Shown in pieces: positions 51,575 through 60,782 of a stretch of DNA of 64,000 nucleotides. The translations under genes and the position numbers were made by a program. The notes below the pieces were generated by a model. It ran no database searches and was not told where the DNA came from. It worked only from the letters and a program-made list of their open reading frames with translations. The first letter of the stretch is position 1, and every line of letters begins with the position of its first letter. The DNA comes from Sphingomonadales bacterium UBA2683. Its GTDB lineage: Bacteria; Pseudomonadota; Alphaproteobacteria; Sphingomonadales; Sphingomonadaceae. The stretch is taken from assembly GCA_002354635.1 (NCBI GenBank), contig DELZ01000002.1, forward strand, positions 372,001 to 436,000. Direction: 5' to 3'.

Positions 51575-52843
51575 ATGAGCTTTCCTTGGGCAAAAGAATA
51601 TACGCCAACGACCGATTTCGGTCAGTGGATGGACAAGCAGCTCCCGCTGCCACGTTTCGTCTATAACAGCCTTGGTGCCGGTTATCCTGCTCCGCGCAAT
51701 CTGAACTACATGTGGAACTTTGGCTCAATGGCCGGATTGTTTCTGGTTATTCAGATCATCACCGGGATTATCCTGGCGATGCATTATGCCGCCAATGCCA
51801 ATATTGCCTTTGATTCGGTCGAGCATATCATGCGCGACGTCAACAGCGGCTGGATGATCCGCTACGCGCACGCCAATGGCGCGAGCTTCTTTTTCATCGC
51901 CATCTACCTTCATATCGGACGTGGACTTTTCTACGGGTCTTACAAGGCTCCGCGGGAAATGCTCTGGCTGCTCGGCGTCGTTATCTATCTCCTCGCCATG
52001 GCGACCGCCTTCATGGGCTATGTGCTCCCCTGGGGACAGATGAGCTTCTGGGGTGCCAAGGTGATTACCGGCCTGTTTGAAGCCATTCCGCTGGTCGGCA
52101 AGCCGATCCAGGAACTGCTGCTCGGTGGCTTCGCCCCGGACAATGCCGCCCTGAACCGCTTCTTCTCGCTGCACTATCTGCTGCCGTTCGTGATCGCCGG
52201 CGTGATCATCATGCATATCTGGGCATTGCACATCCCGGGTTCCAACAACCCGACCGGTGTCGATGTGAAGGGGCCGCAGGATACGGTGCCGTTTCATCCT
52301 TATTATACCGCCAAGGACGGATGGACGATCGGTCTGGTGCTGATTTTCTTCACCGCGATGATGTTCTTCCTGCCCAATGCGCTCGGCCATGCGGACAACT
52401 ATATCCCGGCGAACCCGCTTTCCACGCCCGCCCACATCGTTCCGGAATGGTATTTCTGGCCGTGGTACGCGATCCTGCGCGCCTTCACCTTCGACTTCCT
52501 GTTCATTCCGGCGAAACTGCTTGGCGTACTGGCGATGTTCTCCGCGATCCTGGTGTGGTTCTTCCTGCCGTGGCTCGACAAATCGCCGGTCCGTTCCGGA
52601 CTGTTCCGGCCCAAATTCAAGATATTCTTCGGCATCCTCGTGATCGACGTGCTGGTACTGGGATATTGTGGCGGTGCACCGGCTGAGGAACCATTTGTGA
52701 TGATCAGCCAGTTGGCGTCGGCCTATTATTTTGCACATTTCCTCATCATTTTGCCGCTGTTGTCTCGCTTGGAAAAGCCAGAGCCTTTGCCGAACAGTAT
52801 TACTGAATCGGTAACCGGCAAGCCACTCAACACCGCCAGCTAA
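51575..52843 (+). CDS. petB: Cytochrome b of the bc1 complex
   Basis: 422-residue membrane protein with about eight helices, four heme-ligating His in helices B and D (GASFFFIAIYLHIGRG and FVIAGVIIMHIWALH regions) and the Qo-site PEWYFWPWYA. Starts 14 bases after petA. Confidence 0.97.
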   Translation: MSFPWAKEYTPTTDFGQWMDKQLPLPRFVYNSLGAGYPAPRNLNYMWNFGSMAGLFLVIQIITGIILAMHYAANANIAFDSVEHIMRDVNSGWMIRYAHANGASFFFIAIYLHIGRGLFYGSYKAPREMLWLLGVVIYLLAMATAFMGYVLPWGQMSFWGAKVITGLFEAIPLVGKPIQELLLGGFAPDNAALNRFFSLHYLLPFVIAGVIIMHIWALHIPGSNNPTGVDVKGPQDTVPFHPYYTAKDGWTIGLVLIFFTAMMFFLPNALGHADNYIPANPLSTPAHIVPEWYFWPWYAILRAFTFDFLFIPAKLLGVLAMFSAILVWFFLPWLDKSPVRSGLFRPKFKIFFGILVIDVLVLGYCGGAPAEEPFVMISQLASAYYFAHFLIILPLLSRLEKPEPLPNSITESVTGKPLNTAS

Positions 52844-52862
52844 GAATTAGGGACCCGTCGCA

Positions 52863-53717
52863 ATGGTAAGAATTATCGGAATCTTGATTGGCCTGTTCTT
52901 TTCGGGCTGGCTCCTGGTCTCATTTGGAATGGGGGCAAAGGAATATATCACGAACCCGCCGGCCGAAACCGCAGAGCATGCTTTCCACAAGGCGGCGAAG
53001 GACGTTTCCTTCTCGTCCGACGGACCGCTTGGCAAATTTGATCGCCAGCAACTGCAGCGCGGATTTCAGGTTTACAAGGAAGTCTGTGCAGCGTGCCATT
53101 CGCTGCGGCTGGTTGCGTTCCGCAATCTCGAAGACCTTGGCTACAATGAAGATGAGGTGAAGGCGATTGCGGCCAATTGGCCTATCCAGACGCCCGACAT
53201 CGATCCAGCAACCGGCGAAATGTCCACGCGTCCATCGCTGGCTGCGGACAAGTTCCCCAAGCCTTTTGCCAATGACGTGGCTGCTGCCGCTGCCAACAAC
53301 AACGCCATCCCGCCGGATCTTTCGTTGATGACCAAGGCCCGCGAAGGCGGCGCGCCGTATATCTATTCGCTGCTGACCGGCTATACCAATCCGCCGGCCG
53401 ATCTGCCTGCGGCCAATCAGCCGGGACCGGGACTGCACTATAATCCCTATTTCGCGAACCTGAACCTGGCGATGGCGCCGCCGCTCGCGGTCGATGACCA
53501 GGTCAGCTATTCCGACGGCACCACGGCCAGCATCGACCAGATGGCCCAGGATGTGTCCGCTTTCCTGATCTGGACTGCAGAGCCTACGCTCGAAAAACGC
53601 CATCAGACGGGCTGGGCGGTCCTCGCCTTCCTGCTGATTGCAACGATCCTCGCTTATCTGTCCTACCGGACAATCTGGGCGGACGTGAAGGCCGAGAAGA
53701 AAAAGAAATCGGCGTAA
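52863..53717 (+). CDS. petC: Cytochrome c1 of the bc1 complex
   Basis: 284-residue c-type cytochrome. An N-terminal membrane helix, heme motif CAACH near residue 77, distal Met probably in LAMAPPL, and a C-terminal membrane anchor (WAVLAFLLIATILAYLSYRTIW) before a basic tail. It passes electrons from the Rieske centre to soluble cytochrome c. A terminator follows. Confidence 0.96.
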   Translation: MVRIIGILIGLFFSGWLLVSFGMGAKEYITNPPAETAEHAFHKAAKDVSFSSDGPLGKFDRQQLQRGFQVYKEVCAACHSLRLVAFRNLEDLGYNEDEVKAIAANWPIQTPDIDPATGEMSTRPSLAADKFPKPFANDVAAAAANNNAIPPDLSLMTKAREGGAPYIYSLLTGYTNPPADLPAANQPGPGLHYNPYFANLNLAMAPPLAVDDQVSYSDGTTASIDQMAQDVSAFLIWTAEPTLEKRHQTGWAVLAFLLIATILAYLSYRTIWADVKAEKKKKSA

Positions 53718-53745
53718 ATCCGCTTCGAAACGGTTCTTATTGAAT

Positions 53746-53773
53746 AAAAAGCCCGCTTCATGCGGGCTTTTTT
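53746..53773 (+). terminator. Rho-independent terminator after petC
   Basis: AAAAAGCCCGC (53746-53756), 5-base loop, GCGGGCTTTTTT (53762-53773). GC stem with a T run; ends the petABC transcript 29 bases after the stop. The A tract on the left may also serve glpK on the other strand. Confidence 0.93.
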
Positions 53774-53793
53774 ATGCCTTTCGGCAGTCGATC

Positions 53794-55263
53794 CTATCGG
53801 GAGAGGACAGAGTCGATTGCGGTCTTCCAGCCGGCCAGTCTGCTGGCCCTTGTGTCGGGATCGATGCCCGGCTGGTAGACGTCCAGTTCCGATATCATCA
53901 CCGAGGCCGCTTCCAGTGACGGATAGATACCCGCCCCCACTGCCGCCAGCATCGCTGCGCCCAGGGCCGTGGTCTCGAAAAATTCCGGCCGCTCGACCGT
54001 GATATCGAGAATATCTGCCAGATCCTGCACCATCCAGTCATTGGCGACCATCCCGCCGTCGATCCGCAGATTCTGCCAGTCGACGCCGTCGGCGGAAAAG
54101 GCGGTCTTCAGATCGTGGCATTGATAAGCCATGGATTCCAGCGCTGCGCGGGCGATATGTGCCTTTTTGGAGGAAAAGCTGAGACCGAAAATGCTCGCAG
54201 TGGCATCAGCCCGCCAGTGCGGTGCGCCAAGACCGGACAGGGCCGGGACCAGATAGACGCCTCCATTATCCTTGACAGACCGCGCCAGTTCCTCGCTTTC
54301 GCCGGCAAATTCGAGCAGCCCGATATCGTCGCGCAGCCATTGCATCAGGCTGCCGGCGACAAACACCGAACCCTCCAGCGCATAGATACGCTTGCCGGCA
54401 TGCTGATAGAGCACGGTCGACAGCATGCGGTTCTCCGACCGGGGGGCGGTCTCGCCACTGTTGGTCAGGATGAAGGCGCCGGTTCCGAAGGTCGCCTTGG
54501 TTTCGCCGACGGACAGGCAGGCCTGACCGATAGTGGCTGCCTGCTGGTCACCGGCCGAGCCGCATATCGCGATGGCGCTGCCGAACAGCTTCGCCGCAGT
54601 CTGGCCGATTTCTCCCGCGCAGTCGACAATCCGGGGCAGGGTCTTTTTCGGAATATCGAACAGGGCCAGCAGCTCGTCGTCCCAGTCATCGCCGTCCAGC
54701 GCCATCAGCATCGTCCTGCTGGCGTTGCTGGCATCGGTGACATGCTGGCCACCGGTCAGCCGGTAGATCAGATAGGATTCTATCGTGCCGAATGCCAGAT
54801 TGTCGCCCGCTTCCCGAACCTCGGGGCAGTTTTCCAGCATCCAGCCAATCTTGCTGCCCGAGAAATAGGGGTCAAGCAGAAGCCCGGTTTTGGCCTGTAC
54901 CACCTGCTCCAGGCCCTCGGCTTTCAGCGCATCGCATTTTTGCGCCGTGCGCCGGTCCTGCCAGACAATCGCTTTTGCCAGCGGTTCGCCGCTGCGCTTG
55001 TCCCAGGCGACCACCGTCTCCCTCTGGTTGGTGATGCCGATTGCGGCGATCTTGTCCGCTCCACCAGCCTTTTCGACCATTTTCTGGCAGCAGCGCAGCG
55101 TCTTGTTCCAGATTTCCGCGGCATCATGCTCCACCAGACCCGGTGCCGGATAATATTGCTGCAGCGCCTCCTGCTGCGAACCGTGCAGCTTGCCATGCCG
55201 GTCAAACAGCATCGCCCGTGTCGAGGTCGTGCCCTCGTCGATGACCAATATATTCTGCACCAT
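53794..55263 (-). CDS. glpK: Glycerol kinase
   Basis: 489-residue FGGY-family kinase that phosphorylates glycerol to sn-glycerol-3-phosphate. The N-terminal phosphate motif DEGTTSTRAMLFD, and LRIDGGMVANDWMVQ near the C-terminus are family marks. Divergent from glpD, 116 bases apart. No glpF or glpR is in the window. Confidence 0.96.
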   Translation of the reverse strand: MVQNILVIDEGTTSTRAMLFDRHGKLHGSQQEALQQYYPAPGLVEHDAAEIWNKTLRCCQKMVEKAGGADKIAAIGITNQRETVVAWDKRSGEPLAKAIVWQDRRTAQKCDALKAEGLEQVVQAKTGLLLDPYFSGSKIGWMLENCPEVREAGDNLAFGTIESYLIYRLTGGQHVTDASNASRTMLMALDGDDWDDELLALFDIPKKTLPRIVDCAGEIGQTAAKLFGSAIAICGSAGDQQAATIGQACLSVGETKATFGTGAFILTNSGETAPRSENRMLSTVLYQHAGKRIYALEGSVFVAGSLMQWLRDDIGLLEFAGESEELARSVKDNGGVYLVPALSGLGAPHWRADATASIFGLSFSSKKAHIARAALESMAYQCHDLKTAFSADGVDWQNLRIDGGMVANDWMVQDLADILDITVERPEFFETTALGAAMLAAVGAGIYPSLEAASVMISELDVYQPGIDPDTRASRLAGWKTAIDSVLSR

Positions 55264-55379
55264 TATTCTGCTCTTTCCCAGCCCGTGTCCTGCTGGTTCA
55301 CGCTAAAAGCTGGCGGGCAAAAGGCAAGCGAAAGCGATTTATATTGCAATGCAGCATTGCGCAAATCGCCGGTTACTTT

Positions 55380-56900
55380 ATGAAAGCCGCCATGTATGAT
55401 CTGGCCATTATCGGCGGCGGCATAAATGGCGTCGGAATTGCGCGTGACGCAGCGGGCAGGGGCCTCAGGGTTCTGCTGGTCGAGCGCGACGATCTCGCCG
55501 CCCACACCTCCTCCGCCAGTACCAAGCTGGTCCACGGCGGTTTGCGCTATCTTGAACATTATGAATTCAACCTGGTGCGCAAGGCGCTCAAGGAACGCGA
55601 AGTGCTGCTGCGCGCCGCGCCGCATATTATCTGGCCGATGCGATTTGTCCTGCCGGTGGACGAAGGCATGCGTCCGGCCTGGTTGCTCCGCCTCGGGCTG
55701 TTCCTCTATGATCATCTCGGCGGGCGCGATATCCTGCCGGGCACCAAAAGCCTCAACTTGCGCAAGGATGCGCGCGGTGACCCGCTACAGGAACGGCTGA
55801 AAAAGGGCTTTGCCTATTCCGATTGCTGGGTCGATGATGCCCGGCTGGTGTCGCTCACCGCCAGGGATGCTGCTGAACGCGGTGCCGATATTCGTACGCA
55901 GGCAGATTGTGTCGGACTGGAACGCGGCGCGGATCGCTGGACCCTGAAAATCAACCAATATGGTGGTCAAGAGACCGAACAGGCAAAAATCCTGATCAAC
56001 GCCGCCGGCCCCTGGGTAGACCCGGTCACGGCCATGTATGACCGGAGCAGCAACGCGGCCAAACTGCGCCTGGTCAAGGGCAGTCATATCGTCGTGAAGC
56101 GCAAATATGAAGGCGACCACAGCTATATTTTTCAGAACCGGGACGGCCGCATCATCTTCGCCATCCCCTATGAAGGTGATCATACGCTGATCGGCACCAC
56201 CGACGAGCCGTGGAGTTATGCCGAAGGCCCGGCCAGGATCAGCGAAGGCGAAATCGCCTATCTCTGCGATGCTGCCAGTGAGTATTTTGAGGCACCGGTC
56301 ACCCCGGACGACATCGACTGGACCTATTCCGGTGTTCGTCCGCTGTTCGACGATCATAGCCGGACGGCCGCCACGGTCACCCGCGACTTCGTATTTGACT
56401 ATGACACCGACGGTGGCGCTCCGGTTCTGTCGATTTTTGGCGGAAAGATCACCACTTATCGGGTGCTGGCACTGCAGGCGATCCGGACTCTGTCGGATGC
56501 GCTGGATATCGACGGCGATGACTGGACCAAGGAGGCCCATCTGCCCGGCGGTGATTTTGCACCTGATGCCTTTGATGCGCTGGTCGATCAATATGCCAGC
56601 GATTGGACTTTCCTCGATCGTTCCGTACTGCACCGTCTGGTGCGCGCCTATGGTACCGACAGCGCGACCATGCTCGCTGGCGTCCGGACACTGGCGGATA
56701 TGGGGCAATCATTTGGCGCTGGCCTTTACGAGATCGAGATCCGCTGGCTGATCGACCGGGAGTTTGCCTGCACCGCCGAGGATATTCTCTGGCGCCGATC
56801 AAAACTGGGTCTGCACATGAGCAAGGCCGAACAGCAGTCTGTAGCCCAGTGGTTTGATCAACAAGACCGGAGGGCACGGGAAAATCTCGAGCTTTCCTGA
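55380..56900 (+). CDS. glpD: Glycerol-3-phosphate dehydrogenase, aerobic
   Basis: 506-residue FAD-dependent membrane-associated dehydrogenase that oxidises glycerol-3-phosphate to dihydroxyacetone phosphate and reduces ubiquinone. FAD motif YDLAIIGGGINGVGIARDAAGRG and SSASTKLVHGGLRYLE are diagnostic. ATG 55380 chosen; ATG 55392 is an alternative. Electrons go to the quinone pool used by petABC nearby. Confidence 0.95.
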   Translation: MKAAMYDLAIIGGGINGVGIARDAAGRGLRVLLVERDDLAAHTSSASTKLVHGGLRYLEHYEFNLVRKALKEREVLLRAAPHIIWPMRFVLPVDEGMRPAWLLRLGLFLYDHLGGRDILPGTKSLNLRKDARGDPLQERLKKGFAYSDCWVDDARLVSLTARDAAERGADIRTQADCVGLERGADRWTLKINQYGGQETEQAKILINAAGPWVDPVTAMYDRSSNAAKLRLVKGSHIVVKRKYEGDHSYIFQNRDGRIIFAIPYEGDHTLIGTTDEPWSYAEGPARISEGEIAYLCDAASEYFEAPVTPDDIDWTYSGVRPLFDDHSRTAATVTRDFVFDYDTDGGAPVLSIFGGKITTYRVLALQAIRTLSDALDIDGDDWTKEAHLPGGDFAPDAFDALVDQYASDWTFLDRSVLHRLVRAYGTDSATMLAGVRTLADMGQSFGAGLYEIEIRWLIDREFACTAEDILWRRSKLGLHMSKAEQQSVAQWFDQQDRRARENLELS

Positions 56901-56954
56901 TTGACGAGCCATCCAAGCGGTGGCAATAGCGGCGCATCCGGCCGATCCGGACAT

Positions 56955-57028
56955 GCGGGTGTAGCTCAATGGTAGAGCAGAAGCCTTCCAAGCTTACGAC
57001 GAGGGTTCGATTCCCTTCACCCGCTCCA
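56955..57028 (+). tRNA. tRNA-Gly, anticodon TCC
   Basis: Acceptor arms GCGGGTG (56955-56961) and CACCCGC (57018-57024) pair perfectly; discriminator T and an encoded CCA (57026-57028) follow. D arm GCTC/GAGC, T loop GTTCGATTC, anticodon loop CTTCCAA with TCC at 56987-56989. It reads GGA/GGG codons. Confidence 0.95.
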
Positions 57029-57187
57029 AAACAGCCAGTGTGCACTTCAGTGACGCGTTGGATATCTTAATTATCAGGCACCAATTCGAGCAGAAGACTG
57101 TGATATTTCTGTCTGGATCTCTCTTCGTCCCCAATCCATTTGCTTGGTGGCCTCATCCGCCTAAGGTTCAGGCCGAGAGGGAATAGT

Positions 57188-57889
57188 ATGCGTAGTGAAT
57201 ATTTACAGTTTTCTCGGTCGTGCATTTTGGCGATCGGTGTCGGACTGATGCTCACGCCGATCCCGGCGTCGGCTCAATTCGGCAATCTGTTCGGCAGCAC
57301 GTCCAAAGACGAGAAAGCAGAACAGCCGGTAGCGCCTGCGGAAGGCCCGGCGGTGTCCGATCCTCAGGATACTGCCGGCCCAGCTTCAACCGAAGAACCT
57401 GCAACCGAAGAGCTTGCAACGGTCGAGCCAGAAGCGGCGAATTCCTTCGATACTCTTTGCGGAAACGGCCAGGGTAAACCGGACGAAAATGCAGCCAGGA
57501 CAAAGCGGAAAGGGATTTTTGGCATGGCCGACCGGATGGCCAGCGTTACCCGGAAAATTCCGCTGGTCGGCGACTTTCTGGTCGACAGCGCCAACAGCCT
57601 GTCGCAGTCGGTTGCCTGCAGGCTTTATCCGGAAGAGCAGGAACAGGCAGCGGAAGCGACCCAGGAGGCGACCAGGAGCGGCGAAGTCGGCAAGATGGTC
57701 GAATGGGAAAGCACGGTTCGCGAAAATGTGTCCGGCAGTTCGAAAGTATCATCAAAAAACAAGTTGCCCGATGGCACGCCATGCATGGTTCTCGCCGATA
57801 TCCTAATCGTCGATGGTGAGGAGCTCAGGGTCTCCAAGACGATGTGCAAGCTTCCGGGTTCCGGTCACTACACCATCATGAAGCCCTGA
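57188..57889 (+). CDS. Exported protein of unknown function
   Basis: 233-residue protein with a signal peptide (CILAIGVGLMLTPIPASAQ). An acidic, Ala/Pro/Glu-rich linker (about 30-95) is followed by a folded-looking domain with Cys in FDTLCGNG, ACRLYP, TPCMVLAD and KTMCKLPG. I recognise no family. Start ATG 57188 chosen for the signal peptide; it stands alone downstream of tRNA-Gly. Confidence 0.75.
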   Translation: MRSEYLQFSRSCILAIGVGLMLTPIPASAQFGNLFGSTSKDEKAEQPVAPAEGPAVSDPQDTAGPASTEEPATEELATVEPEAANSFDTLCGNGQGKPDENAARTKRKGIFGMADRMASVTRKIPLVGDFLVDSANSLSQSVACRLYPEEQEQAAEATQEATRSGEVGKMVEWESTVRENVSGSSKVSSKNKLPDGTPCMVLADILIVDGEELRVSKTMCKLPGSGHYTIMKP

Positions 57890-57920
57890 TCTCAAGCAGA
57901 GCGTCCGCTGACGATCACAT

Positions 57921-58313
57921 TCAGAACAGTGCGAGTCCGGTGGGCAGGGTTTTTGGAGGGGCATCGGCCAGCTTGGCATGAACGGCCTTCAGGGAACCGA
58001 TCAGATCGCGGGGGCTGAACGGCTTTTGCAGACATCCGACCGCAGCTGTCGCATCGCGGTCCGCCGGGCAGTTGCCGCTGACATGTAGCGAAGGAATATT
58101 TTGTTCGGCCAGCCATCCTGCAAGCGACAGGCCGCTGTCGCCATCCGCCAGATTGATATCGACAAGGGCGAAATTGCATTCCCGCTCCCGGACAATATTT
58201 TGGGCTTCTGCTATGTTGCTTGCACAGCCGGATACGGCGATGCCGTTGTTTTCCAGGATGGATTCCATCTCCATCGCCACCAGAAACTCGTCTTCCACGA
58301 TCAGGACACGCAT
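57921..58313 (-). CDS. Single-domain response regulator
   Basis: 130-residue receiver domain without an output domain. Acidic pair in LIVEDEFLVAMEME, phospho-acceptor Asp in FALVDINLADGDSG (about residue 54) and Lys in CLQKPFSP are present. GGGG lies seven bases before ATG 58313. It follows the HisKA_2 kinase gene by 19 bases on the same strand and is its likely partner. Confidence 0.88.
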   Translation of the reverse strand: MRVLIVEDEFLVAMEMESILENNGIAVSGCASNIAEAQNIVRERECNFALVDINLADGDSGLSLAGWLAEQNIPSLHVSGNCPADRDATAAVGCLQKPFSPRDLIGSLKAVHAKLADAPPKTLPTGLALF

Positions 58314-58332
58314 TGATTTACCCCAAGTCAAA

Positions 58333-59823
58333 CTACTCTACCGCCCGCAGTGCTGTGGGCTCGAAGATGATCGAAAAAACCGTCCCCTGATCGGCTGTGG
58401 AGAACGTCAATTCCCCTCTCAATTGCTGGACAAGCGCGTAGGATACCCGCATTCCCAGGCCGGAAGAAGCCGCCGGATCAAACCCGGTTGGCAATCCGAC
58501 CCCATCATCTCCGATCTCGATTTCGATTTTTCCATCATCGCGTCTACGCACAGCGAGCGAGACCGTTCCTTCCTCCCGATCGTCAAACGCATATTTCAGG
58601 GCATTGGTGACCAGTTCGCTCACGACAATCGCCAGAGGTATCGCCTGATCGAGCAGCAATATCACGTCCTTGTCACATGCGGCATCAAAGGTGACCGCCT
58701 CGCTCGGCTTCAGCGCATCAACCGTGTCGGACACAAGACCGGTCAGGAAGACTCCCGCCTCGATGCGATCGTGCATGCTGGATTGATAGAGCTGGCCGTG
58801 CAATCGCGCAACAACGCCGATCCGGGCTCGTGCGTCCTCCAGATTGTGCCGCAGCTCGTCCGAACCGTGGCCGGCCTGCAACGACAATAGCGAGTTGACC
58901 AGCTGCAGGCTGTTCTTGACCCGGTGGTTGACTTCATAGAGCAGCATGTCCTTGGCATCGAGCGCCTCCTTGAGCGCCCGTTCGTTGGCCCGGGTCTTGG
59001 TGACATCCCGGATCGTCAGCACCGCCGCAATTTTCCTGTCCTGTTCATCATAGACCGGCTTGGCATTGCCTTTGGCGAATATTTCTGACCCGTCGGCGCG
59101 GCGAATAATCCACTCGCTATCCGCCGTTGTAATATTTTCCCGCACCGCGCGGGTCAGCGGCAGCTCGTCAACCGGAAAAGGCTTCCGACCCAGTGTCAGC
59201 AGCTGGAAGGCCGTTGTATAGTCATCGGGTGATACGCCGAGCTGTTTCTGGCCATGGAGGATCTGTGCCCGTTCGTTCATATAGACGATCTCGCCACCGG
59301 CATCGGTGATGATCACGCCTTCGCCCAGCTGATCCAGTATCGCCTGCCGTTCCGCCAGAACCCGCTCCAGTGCGTAACTTTTTTGCTGCAGTCGCTTCGC
59401 CGTTTCTTGCTGTTCCGAAACATCGATATTGATGCCAAACCACCGGGTAATCTCGCCATGCTGATCATGATGCGGAGTGATACGGGTAAGAAACGGGCAG
59501 TAGCTTCCGTCAGCACGGCGCAACGGGAAGGTCATTTCAAATGCCTGTCCGGACGCGATAGAGGCGATCCAGGCCTCCATGACATCGGGCAGTCTCTCCG
59601 GATCGTGAACGGATTGCCATCCCCAGCCTTCCATCTCGGCGGGCGTGGTACCACAATATTCGTGCCACCGGTCGTTGTACCAGTTGATGTAGCCGCTGGC
59701 GTCGGCCATCCAGCACAAGACCGGCATATTGTTGGCCATTTCCTTGAAAATGGCTGGATCGATTGCGTCATCCGCCTTTTTACCGCTGGCTTGCAATATG
59801 GACATTGTATGTTCTTTTCGCAT
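58333..59823 (-). CDS. PAS-domain sensor histidine kinase, HisKA_2 type
   Basis: 496-residue soluble kinase with no membrane helix. PAS/PAC domain 1 (about 25-150; NNMPVLCWMADASGYINWYN), PAS domain 2 (about 150-285), then HisKA_2 with the phospho-His in EVNHRVKNSLQLVNSLLSLQAG and an HWE/HisKA_2-type HATPase. Such kinases often sense light, oxygen or redox; no flavin Cys motif of LOV proteins is seen. Start 59823 or 59805. Pairs with the single-domain regulator downstream. Confidence 0.88.
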   Translation of the reverse strand: MRKEHTMSILQASGKKADDAIDPAIFKEMANNMPVLCWMADASGYINWYNDRWHEYCGTTPAEMEGWGWQSVHDPERLPDVMEAWIASIASGQAFEMTFPLRRADGSYCPFLTRITPHHDQHGEITRWFGINIDVSEQQETAKRLQQKSYALERVLAERQAILDQLGEGVIITDAGGEIVYMNERAQILHGQKQLGVSPDDYTTAFQLLTLGRKPFPVDELPLTRAVRENITTADSEWIIRRADGSEIFAKGNAKPVYDEQDRKIAAVLTIRDVTKTRANERALKEALDAKDMLLYEVNHRVKNSLQLVNSLLSLQAGHGSDELRHNLEDARARIGVVARLHGQLYQSSMHDRIEAGVFLTGLVSDTVDALKPSEAVTFDAACDKDVILLLDQAIPLAIVVSELVTNALKYAFDDREEGTVSLAVRRRDDGKIEIEIGDDGVGLPTGFDPAASSGLGMRVSYALVQQLRGELTFSTADQGTVFSIIFEPTALRAVE

Positions 59824-59958
59824 GATTTCTTGTCAGGCCTGCCAATAAATCTAATTTGAACGGTGGTCGATGGAAATATGCAGCTGCCACCCTTGGGTCA
59901 TCCGCTTGGTGCTCCCGCGCGCGTCTGTCACCTCGATGAACGGCGTGGCGTGACTGAT

Positions 59959-59976
59959 ACAATTTGCGACAATTTG
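59959..59976. repeat. 10-bp direct repeat upstream of EF-hand gene
   Basis: ACAATTTG occurs twice (59959-59966 and 59969-59976), exactly 10 bp apart, within the 252-base gap before the EF-hand gene. OmpR-type regulators often bind tandem repeats with this spacing, and such a regulator is encoded downstream. Role inferred only. Confidence 0.45.
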
Positions 59977-60075
59977 TGCCCGTTCTGACAAAGTTCAGCG
60001 ACAACTGGCCATTAGAAGAACATTCGTGGCGGAAAAACAAGCCGTCTCCCTGAACGGAATGATGAGGAAACAGAC

Positions 60076-60678
60076 ATGAAAAAAGCAATTTTGATCTCGA
60101 GTGCGACCGCAATGCTGATGGCTGGCGGTATCGCCATCGCTGCCCCCGGTGACCGTGGCATGCGGGCCGATAGCAATGGCGACGGTTCCGTCAGCCGGGC
60201 CGAAATGACCGCTTCGCTGGACAAGCGCTTCGCCAAGATGGATGTCAATGGCGATGGCCAGCTGTCCCGGGAAGATCGCGCCGCGAAAAAGGCGGAACGC
60301 TTCGCCAAAACCGACACCAATGGTGACGGCGAACTGTCGCCGGCGGAAATCGAAGCTGCGCGCGCCGAGCGCAAGGCCAATCGCTTTGCCCGCATGGACA
60401 AGGACGGAAATGGCAAGCTGAGCCAGGACGAAGCCCAGGCGATGCACGGCAAGCGCGGCGGCAAGGATATGCACGGCCATCGCGGTGGTCATGGTATGGC
60501 GATGATGCGCAAGGCCGACACCAATGGTGACCAGAAGATCAGCAAGGCCGAATTTACGGCGGCAGCCATGGCCCGCTTTGACAAGACCGACAGCAACAAG
60601 GACGGCAAGATCAGCAAGGAAGAACGGCAGGCTGCATGGCAGGCACGTCGTGGCGAATGGAACAAAAAAGGCAGTTAA
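60076..60678 (+). CDS. Exported protein with six EF-hand motifs
   Basis: 200-residue protein with a signal peptide (about 1-23) and six calcium-binding EF-hand loops at about residues 32-43, 56-67, 80-91, 108-119, 148-159 and 172-183, all starting D-x-(N/D)-x-(D/N). Loop 2 has Asp instead of Glu at position 12 and loop 5 has Gln instead of Gly at position 6, so affinity may vary. A His/Gly-rich linker (GKDMHGHRGGHGMAMM) lies between loops 4 and 5. GAGGA lies seven bases before the ATG. An OmpR/EnvZ-type pair follows after 104 bases. Confidence 0.9.
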   Translation: MKKAILISSATAMLMAGGIAIAAPGDRGMRADSNGDGSVSRAEMTASLDKRFAKMDVNGDGQLSREDRAAKKAERFAKTDTNGDGELSPAEIEAARAERKANRFARMDKDGNGKLSQDEAQAMHGKRGGKDMHGHRGGHGMAMMRKADTNGDQKISKAEFTAAAMARFDKTDSNKDGKISKEERQAAWQARRGEWNKKGS

Positions 60679-60782
60679 TCCCTGAACGCCTTTTTTTACG
60701 AACGGATCGTCAGCCAAATCTCCCTCCCCCAAACTGGCTGGCGGTCCGTTTCTTTTTGCGATTCCTGTGATAGGGCAATGCG

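Noticed and set aside
54115..55383. 422-codon open frame on the plus strand
   Set aside because: Antisense to glpK; no domain.
60711..60742. CAGCCA/TGGCTG inverted repeat before the OmpR-type regulator
   Set aside because: Arms of six bases with an 18-base spacer are expected by chance at this GC content and do not fit a terminator.
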